64,000 nucleotides of DNA, taken from positions 496,001-560,000 of the forward strand of contig NZ_SHMH01000002.1 of assembly GCF_004283755.1 (NCBI RefSeq). The letters are read 5' to 3'. This document shows, piece after piece, positions 58,859 to 64,000 of the stretch. The translations under genes and the position numbers were made by a program. Below the pieces are notes generated by a model. That model made no database searches. It was not told where the DNA came from and saw only the letters and a program-made list of their open reading frames with translations. Numbering within the stretch: position 1 is the stretch's first letter; every line of letters begins with the position of its first letter. Origin of the DNA: Pseudoxanthomonas winnipegensis. GTDB lineage: Bacteria > Pseudomonadota > Gammaproteobacteria > Xanthomonadales > Xanthomonadaceae.

Positions 58859-59485
58859 TCAGGGCAGCAGCACGCCGATGCGCTCCAGCGCCGGCGAGGC
58901 GGACATGTCGTTGGGATTGGTGCCTGGCGCGTCCTGCGGCACGGGCATGCCCTTGCCGCGGTAGAAGTCGACCCAGTACGGCGAAATCTGCCCGGTCTGC
59001 GGGTTCTTGAAGTTCATCGGCTGCAGCGCGAAGACATGGTGCGCGCGGAAGGCGCGTTCGATGAAGTCCGAGCAGTAGTAGCTGTCCTCGTTCTGCACGT
59101 AGGTGAAGTTGTACGGCTTGCCCAGCAGCGTGCGCGCCTTGGCGATGGCGTCGGGAATCGCGGCGCGCTGCTCGCGCTTGAGTCGGTAGACCACCACCTG
59201 CCGCTGCTTGGCCCGCGCCTGGTCGAGGAACTCCTTCAGCGGCTGCGCGCGCGAGCCTTCCTCGTCGGCATGCAGCACCACCTGGGTGCGGCCGTCGTGT
59301 GCGACCAGGCCCACGTGGTCGTAGCTCGGCTGGCCCTGCCTGGCGGTGGCGTCGTCGATGGCGCCGCTCAGCCCGGTCCTGGCGGCGGTCACGAACAGCA
59401 GGTCGCCGTCCTTGACCCGCACGCCGGCCTGCGCCGGTAGCGCGAAGGTCAGGGTCAATGCCAACAGCAACAGGAAGACACGCAT
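58859..59485 (-). CDS. YiiX/YebB-family permuted NlpC/P60-like hydrolase, secreted
   Basis: 208 residues with a signal peptide (VFLLLLALTLTFALPAQA). The permuted papain-like order is visible: KDGDLLFVTAARTG, then PSYDHVGLVAHDG (His), then LGKPYNFTYVQNEDSYYCSDFIERAF (Cys near the end). Such enzymes cut peptide or acyl bonds in the cell envelope. The ATG at 59485 keeps the signal peptide N-terminal; an alternative start at 59515 adds ten residues. Confidence 0.85.
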   Translation of the reverse strand: MRVFLLLLALTLTFALPAQAGVRVKDGDLLFVTAARTGLSGAIDDATARQGQPSYDHVGLVAHDGRTQVVLHADEEGSRAQPLKEFLDQARAKQRQVVVYRLKREQRAAIPDAIAKARTLLGKPYNFTYVQNEDSYYCSDFIERAFRAHHVFALQPMNFKNPQTGQISPYWVDFYRGKGMPVPQDAPGTNPNDMSASPALERIGVLLP

Positions 59486-59662
59486 CTGGGAGACCGCTGA
59501 GAAAGGGGCGCTCATTATCGCCGCCCGCGCCTGCGCGGTTGCGTGGCGTTCATCGCGCGGGGCAGTCGTTTGCGCCGCGTCACGACGCGCGCGACAAGCG
59601 CTCACGGCCCGCTTCGGGCGCGTCGGCAGACTGGCCCTCCCTTTGAATGCCAGGAGACACCC

Positions 59663-60118
59663 ATGTCCGTCGAGAAGCACACCGCCCACGCCGTCAACGA
59701 CCTGATCGAGATCGCCCGTGACGGCGAGAGCTTCTACCGCGATGCCGCCGAGAAGGTGAAGGACGCCGAGCTGGCGGGCCTGTTCAGCCGCATCGCCGGC
59801 ACCAAGGCCGACATCGTCAACCGCCTGACCAGCGTCGTGGCCGCCTCCGGCGAGAAGCCGGCCGAGCACGGCACCCTGGTCGGCAGCATGCAGGAGCTGT
59901 ACGGCAAGGTCCGCGCCGCCTTCGGCGACACCCAGTATGGCTATGTGGCCGAGCTGGAAGAGTCCGAAGACCGCCTGCTGAAGGCGTTCAAGGAAGCCGC
60001 CAACGACGCCGATCTGTCGGTCGCCGCCAAGCAGGAAATCGTCCAGCTGCTGCCCAAGGTGCAGGAGACCCACGCGGTCATGCGCGATCGCAAGCACGCG
60101 ATGAAGCAGGCCAGCTGA
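59663..60118 (+). CDS. PA2169 family four-helix bundle protein (DUF2383)
   Basis: 151 residues from ATG 59663 (CAGGAGACACCC upstream). The helical pattern VNDLIEIARDGESFYRDAAEKVKDAELAGLFSRIAGTKADIV, VGSMQELYGKVRAAFGD and ELEESEDRLLKAFKEAANDADLS is the DUF2383/PA2169 type, related to ferritin-like bundles. Usually linked to stress adaptation; no reaction known. It has its own terminator. Confidence 0.88.
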   Translation: MSVEKHTAHAVNDLIEIARDGESFYRDAAEKVKDAELAGLFSRIAGTKADIVNRLTSVVAASGEKPAEHGTLVGSMQELYGKVRAAFGDTQYGYVAELEESEDRLLKAFKEAANDADLSVAAKQEIVQLLPKVQETHAVMRDRKHAMKQAS

Positions 60119-60189
60119 TCCAGCGCCGCGTGCCGGTCTCGCTCCATGAGACCGGCGCGCGGCAGGCTGCACGCGTCCCATGTTCCTTC

Positions 60190-60218
60190 GGCCGGTTCTC
60201 ACCCCGGCCTTTTTTTTT
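60190..60218 (+). terminator. Intrinsic terminator after the PA2169-type gene
   Basis: GGCCGG (60190-60195), loop, CCGGCC (60204-60209), then nine T residues. A strong rho-independent terminator 71 bases after the stop codon. Confidence 0.9.
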
Positions 60219-60239
60219 GCCTGTTGCCCGTAACGCGCG

Positions 60240-61304
60240 CTACCAGGCGGCGCGGTTGCCGCCTTGATGCTTGGCGCGGTACTGCGCCTGGTCAACGCGC
60301 TGCATCAGCGTCGCGGGCGTGTCGTGCTCGGCGGCCAGCGCCATGCCCAGCGAAGCGGTGACGCGCGGCGTCGTCTCCAGCGTCAGTGCGGCAAGCGCCG
60401 CGCACAGCTGATCGGCGAAGTCCTGCAGCGCCGTGGAATCCAGCGACGGCAGGACGATCATGAACTCATCGCCGCCCCAGCGTGCAGCACAGGCATCGCG
60501 CGGGGCACGCGCCTGGCAGCAGTCCGCCACCGCCTGCAGCACCGCGTCGCCGGCCGCGTGGCCCAGGCTGTCGTTGATGGCCTTGAAGTTGTCCAGGTCG
60601 AACATCAGCAGCGCCACCGGCGCACGCCGCGCCAGCAGGTCCTGCAGCACGAGCTCGCAGAAGCGCCGGTTGTAGAGCTGGGTCAGCGCATCGCGATTGA
60701 CCATCGCCTCCATGCGCGTGCGTTCGTCCACCAGGTGGCGGATCCTGCCGGCCAGCCCTCGGTGCACCGGCAGCAGCACCATGATCATCACGAAGCACGG
60801 CCCGTAGGTCATGACCAGGTCGGCGCCGCGTGCGCTGTGCAGTTCCTGCGGATGGGTGAACAGATAGCCGAGCACGGGCCCGGCCACCAGCAGCCAGCAC
60901 AGCACCAGCGTGGGAATCGCCTGGCGCGGCGGCAGGAAGATCACCGTCGTCGCCAGCAGTGCCAGCAGCAGCGCACTGATCGGCGGATAGGTCTCGATCA
61001 GCCGCAGGTCCGGGTGCGTGGCGGCCTGCCAGGTGTAGAACCACGCCGGCGCGGCCAGCGCCAGCAGCGAGACCAGCACGGCCAGGCGCATGGTCGTGGC
61101 CAGGTGCTGCGGCCTGCGCTTGAGCGCGACGAACAGGCCGGCGAAGGCCAGGGAGACCAGCGGCGGCACGACGACGTCCATGGGCGCCTTGATCGGCCGC
61201 AGCCAGTTCACCAGCGTGGTGGCGCCGGCGGTGAACGAGGTCAGGGCCAGCGTGACGAGGCCCGCGCGCCGGATGAAATGTTCACGGGACAGCGTCAAGG
61301 GCAT
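60240..61304 (-). CDS. Membrane GGDEF diguanylate cyclase
   Basis: 354 residues from ATG 61304. About six hydrophobic helices (residues about 20-200) form the input region without a known sensor domain. The GGDEF domain (about 215-350) has DALTQLYNRRFCELVLQDLL, LLMFDLDNFKAINDSLGHAAGD and CAARWGGDEFMIVLPSL, so the signature GGDEF is intact and c-di-GMP synthesis is expected. There is no RxxD inhibitory site just before it (it reads APRDACAARWGGDEF, where RD is displaced). Confidence 0.9.
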   Translation of the reverse strand: MPLTLSREHFIRRAGLVTLALTSFTAGATTLVNWLRPIKAPMDVVVPPLVSLAFAGLFVALKRRPQHLATTMRLAVLVSLLALAAPAWFYTWQAATHPDLRLIETYPPISALLLALLATTVIFLPPRQAIPTLVLCWLLVAGPVLGYLFTHPQELHSARGADLVMTYGPCFVMIMVLLPVHRGLAGRIRHLVDERTRMEAMVNRDALTQLYNRRFCELVLQDLLARRAPVALLMFDLDNFKAINDSLGHAAGDAVLQAVADCCQARAPRDACAARWGGDEFMIVLPSLDSTALQDFADQLCAALAALTLETTPRVTASLGMALAAEHDTPATLMQRVDQAQYRAKHQGGNRAAW

Positions 61305-61664
61305 CGTGCGGCAGCCATGTCTGCAGTGGCGAAATGTTAGCCCGGGCCAGTGTGTCGGATGCAGCAAGAAACGGCGGGGTCGCCGAAGCTCGGGTGCCGA
61401 TCTTCCCCAGCGCGCGGGCGTCGCGGATCGCAGCGCCGCCTCGCTGCGTCGTGATGCGGTACGGGAAATCGGATGTGTTCGCGTGGGCCGGTATGGCTAG
61501 GCCGGACGCAAGGCGACGCAGAAGGCCGTCGGCTCGATGGCGCCGTCAGAAGGCCAGTGAGGTGGAGCGAGCGGGCCTGGCCATCGCCGCGCGCCTTCGC
61601 CCCTTCGTTTGGAGGAGGGCGCTGGCCGCCTGCCCTGCGATGCCGGGCATCGCGGAGCGGCCGG
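61305..61664. other. Spacer, no gene seen
   Basis: 360 bases upstream of the cyclase gene and downstream of the secreted Pro-rich protein gene. GC-rich, with no recognisable gene, repeat or promoter. Confidence 0.5.
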
Positions 61665-62330
61665 TCACTGGTAGCGGAGGTAGTGGCCGCTCAGCGCCAG
61701 GTACTGGCCCATGTCCACGCCGCCGGTGGCGATGGTGACGCGCGGTCCGGCGACGGCCATGTCGTAGTCGCGCGTCGGCAGGCGCGCCGCGCTCGCGGTG
61801 CGGGGCGCGGTGTCGAGCCGTGTGTGCCGGACCGGCGGCGCTGGCGGCGGGGCGACGATCTTGGGCGCGGCGGCCGCGATGACGACCGGGGGCGCCGGCG
61901 CCGGCGCGACGCTCGGCGCGGCTGGGATGAGCGGCGCCTGATCGTAGGACGGCACGGACACGGCGGCGCTGCGGCCGGCGTGGACCACGCGCGGGGACGT
62001 CGGTGCCGGCGTGGGTTGAACGGGGGGCGCGTCTTCCGCGAGCACCGTGCAGGTGGACGCCGGGGGCGCGGGTTGGGCCACGGTCGGCGCGGTCTCGAGC
62101 GTGGTCGCGGCGGTCGGCTCGGCGGGGGCCGTCGCCACGGCCATGGCGTGCGGCACGCCGAGCCCGGCCGTCGCCGTCGCCGCCACCGGCGCGGTCGGCA
62201 GCAGGCGCGCGTGCGCGTCGCGGCGGGCTTTCAGCCAGGCGTCGAAGGCGGGCGAAACGGTCTGGGCACCGGCCGGCGCGGCAAGGCTGACCAGCAGGCA
62301 GGCCAGCAGCGCTGCTGTGGATGTCTTCAT
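61665..62330 (-). CDS. Secreted Ala/Pro-rich protein sharing its N-terminus with the next gene
   Basis: 221 residues. A signal peptide (ALLACLLVSLAAPAGAQ) is followed by QTVSPAFDAWLKARR, a segment repeated nearly exactly in the neighbouring gene (QTVSPAFDAWLKSRR). The rest is Ala, Pro, Thr and Val, low complexity, without the barrel of the neighbour; it ends in VDMGQYLALSGHYLRYQ. Together with the shared upstream DNA, this points to a partial gene duplication. Function unknown. Confidence 0.7.
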   Translation of the reverse strand: MKTSTAALLACLLVSLAAPAGAQTVSPAFDAWLKARRDAHARLLPTAPVAATATAGLGVPHAMAVATAPAEPTAATTLETAPTVAQPAPPASTCTVLAEDAPPVQPTPAPTSPRVVHAGRSAAVSVPSYDQAPLIPAAPSVAPAPAPPVVIAAAAPKIVAPPPAPPVRHTRLDTAPRTASAARLPTRDYDMAVAGPRVTIATGGVDMGQYLALSGHYLRYQ

Positions 62331-62348
62331 GGCGGGCTCCCCCCCGGA

Positions 62349-62396
62349 CTGCAGGCTCGCACAGTGGCCGTGCGCCGGAGGGCTGTCAAGGCAAGC
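62349..62396 (-). promoter_or_regulatory. Conserved promoter-like block, copy 1
   Basis: Bases 62349-62396 match 63601-63647 closely. On the minus strand it reads TTGACA (62384-62389), a GC-rich spacer with GCGCACGGCC, then CACTGTGCGAGCCTGCAG. TTGACA is a perfect -35. It ends 18 bases upstream of the ATG at 62330. Confidence 0.6.
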
Positions 62397-62488
62397 GCGC
62401 CCGCCGCGCGTGCGGTCTGCACGTGCGGCGCTGGATCGGAATGCGCGCTGCCGGGGAGGTGTCCTTGCCGCCAGGTGGGTAAGGAGGT

Positions 62489-63403
62489 TTAGAAACGCAC
62501 CTCGAGCCCGAGATTGAGCGCGTCAGCGTAGTTGGGGTCGTACTCGTCGTAGTCGTAGCTGTTGGAGTAGACGTAACCGGTGTAGTTCAGGCTCAGGCTG
62601 GTGTGGCGGTTGAGATCCACGCCGATGCCGAAACCGGCGTAGGCACCATAGACGTGTTCGCGCGAGCTGTCGTATTTGATGTACGAGCTACCGTCTGGGC
62701 GATAGTAGCGGCCGCGCGTGTCGTACTGCGTCGTGTTGCCGTACCAGTAACCAAGGCGTGCAAGCGCGAACCAGGGGCTCCGACGCCCGAAGTTGAAGCG
62801 TGCGATGGCGCCCAGGCTGTAGAAATCGGAAGCGCCGTATTTATCGTCCTGCCGCTTCGTTTCCTGCAATTTGCCCGCCGCGGCCTCGATGCCGATCAAG
62901 GACACCGAACCGGCCCGCCAGCGATAGCCGGCGGTGAGGCCGTACATGGTCTGGTCCACGTCCTCATACACCCAGCCCTTGCCCGCCTGCACGCCCACGA
63001 AGGCGCCGCTGGCGTTGCGGGGCTGCTCGCGCGGCTTGCGCTGCACCGGCGGCGGCGGCGGGGCCGGCGCAGGCACCGCCGCGTAGGTCGCAGGGGCGGA
63101 GGCGACGGCCACGGGCGCATCGGCGCGCGGGGCCATCGGCGGGACCGGTGCGGCCGGCGGCACCGGCGGCACGGGAGTCGCCGGCGCGGGGCGCGCACTG
63201 GCATAGGCAGGGGCCTGGCTCGCCAGGTTTTCGGTCAGCGGGCGCTGCTCGGGCGAGGCAGGCGGCGTGGCCGCACCCGGCTGGGCCGGCGCGCGACGCG
63301 ACTTGAGCCAGGCGTCGAAGGCCGGCGACACGGTCTGGGCCTGCGCCTGCGAGGCCAGGCCGGCCAACAGGCACGCCAGCAATAGCGCGGGAGACTTGTT
63401 CAT
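62489..63403 (-). CDS. Outer-membrane beta-barrel protein with Pro-rich linker
   Basis: 304 residues from ATG 63403. Signal peptide (LLLACLLAGLASQAQAQ), then TVSPAFDAWLKSRR, a Pro/Ala-rich linker (about 40-130) and a C-terminal barrel domain (about 135-304) with GAFVGVQAGKGWVYEDV, YGLTAGYRWRAGS, YGAYAGFGIGVDL and a final LNLGLEVRF ending in Phe, as outer-membrane barrels do. It resembles small OmpA/OmpW-like barrels. The shared N-terminal motif may bind a common partner. Confidence 0.8.
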   Translation of the reverse strand: MNKSPALLLACLLAGLASQAQAQTVSPAFDAWLKSRRAPAQPGAATPPASPEQRPLTENLASQAPAYASARPAPATPVPPVPPAAPVPPMAPRADAPVAVASAPATYAAVPAPAPPPPPVQRKPREQPRNASGAFVGVQAGKGWVYEDVDQTMYGLTAGYRWRAGSVSLIGIEAAAGKLQETKRQDDKYGASDFYSLGAIARFNFGRRSPWFALARLGYWYGNTTQYDTRGRYYRPDGSSYIKYDSSREHVYGAYAGFGIGVDLNRHTSLSLNYTGYVYSNSYDYDEYDPNYADALNLGLEVRF

Positions 63404-63816
63404 GGCATTCCTTCTCTTTGGTCTCGTCCTGGATGTGCGTCCCCGCGGCGGCGTGCCACGAACGACTTGCCGGCACGTCTTCGACAGACGCGCCCTGCAG
63501 GCCAGGAGGCACGCGGTTCCCCTTGCCAGCCCCGGCGCCCGCGCGACACCGTAGCCCCGCCGCATCGGCTTGCGCCGCACGGCTCTTGCAGTTCCCCTGG
63601 CTGCAGGTTCGCACAGTGGCGTCACGCCCGAAGGCTGTCAAGACGAGCATGAACAGGCGGGTGCCTGGGCGGTCCTGCCGCCAGCCCCGCGGCGCGGTCC
63701 GCTGCCTGTGGGCTGCTTTGCCGGCAAGGGAGCTTGTGCAGCGAGACGGAGGACCGAAGGCGCGCTGGATCCAGGCCAGCCCTGCCACGCCGTCGGCGCG
63801 ACCGAAGGTGTGCCGC
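63404..63816. other. Leader and spacer region, no gene
   Basis: 413 bases between the start of the barrel gene and the end of the methyltransferase gene. It includes the second copy of the conserved promoter-like block, which is about 200 bases from the barrel start and so implies a long 5' leader. Confidence 0.55.
63601..63647 (-). promoter_or_regulatory. Conserved promoter-like block, copy 2
   Basis: On the minus strand it has TTGACA (63636-63641), then a GC-rich spacer, then CACTGTGCGAACCTGCAG, matching copy 1. Here it lies about 200 bases from the barrel gene instead of 18. Confidence 0.6.
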
Positions 63817-64000
63817 CTAGCGCCGCACCGCCAACACACCGTCCAGCGCCAGCTGCGCCTGGAAGCCGGCCTTCTCCAGGCGCCGGGCCACTTCCCGCGG
63901 CACGTCGCGGCCGCTGGTCAGCTTGTTGGGGCTGCCGGTGTAGTGGAACAGCCGGCCGCCGCGCCTGAGCACGCGCGCCAGCTGATCGTAGAAGGTCTGC
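63817..64000 (-). CDS. SAM-dependent methyltransferase, C-terminal fragment (cut by window end)
   Basis: 61 codons are visible. [28 protein letters not shown] then [18 protein letters not shown] and LDGVLAVRR follow the end of class I methyltransferases similar to COG2521, with a strand-loop after the SAM site. The start and motif I are beyond the window. Confidence 0.7.
   Translation of the reverse strand, partial: QTFYDQLARVLRRGGRLFHYTGSPNKLTSGRDVPREVARRLEKAGFQAQLALDGVLAVRR

Overview
The window is GC-rich, densely packed chromosomal DNA of a gammaproteobacterium, almost certainly family Xanthomonadaceae/Lysobacteraceae (Xanthomonas, Pseudoxanthomonas, Lysobacter or Stenotrophomonas group). 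The evidence is an effector with a C-terminal domain of the XVIPCD type used by the Xanthomonadales bacteria-killing type IV secretion system, an XAC0095-like protein, an ECF sigma/Ser-Thr kinase pair, a type 1 desaturase, a GH92 mannosidase, and intergenic palindromic repeats typical of this family. Species cannot be named from the sequence alone.

Layout. 1-16 kb is mostly housekeeping: the end of a LacI-type regulator, a sulfotransferase, pyrF with an overlapping acid phosphatase lipoprotein gene, yceH, a lysozyme-inhibitor lipoprotein with a very long Ala/Pro tail, rep helicase, tdk, an ECF sigma factor followed by a membrane Ser/Thr kinase with a TPR-like region, mutM, an ABC ATPase, and a desaturase. 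16-33 kb carries an EamA transporter, a VOC protein, a MerC-like protein behind a Zur-like palindrome, an ExeM/NucH-type nuclease, a cytochrome c5-like protein, zwf-pgl with a divergent GntR regulator, a DUF3182/hydrolase pair, a large GH92 glycosidase, a block of GC palindromes with a hexamer microsatellite, and an NfeR/NfeF-like nickel/iron operon (His-rich PadR regulator, stripped-down Fur, siderophore-interacting ferric reductase). aceE (34050-36743) follows.

An accessory segment runs from about 36.8 to 50.9 kb. It holds a Fic-like protein without the catalytic His, an MFS gene broken by one missing base with its SDR and LysR partners, a Lys-rich histone H1-like protein with a phage-like partner, and a lipoprotein/XVIPCD effector pair that looks like an antibacterial toxin with its immunity protein. 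It then has a decayed second copy of the last 250 bases of aceE, and a clearly A+T-richer block. That block contains an unnamed two-gene module (DGQHR-like protein plus a protein with a HEPN-type Rx4H motif) and a type II restriction-modification system with Vsr. The repeated aceE end suggests this site has taken up DNA.

51-64 kb returns to host composition: an XAC0095-like protein, cyclic-di-GMP proteins (EAL; GAF-degenerate GGDEF-EAL; membrane GGDEF), a GAF protein, an SDR paralog, more GC palindromes, a YiiX-type hydrolase, a PA2169-type four-helix protein, and two adjacent secreted proteins that share their N-terminus and upstream DNA. The window ends inside a methyltransferase gene.
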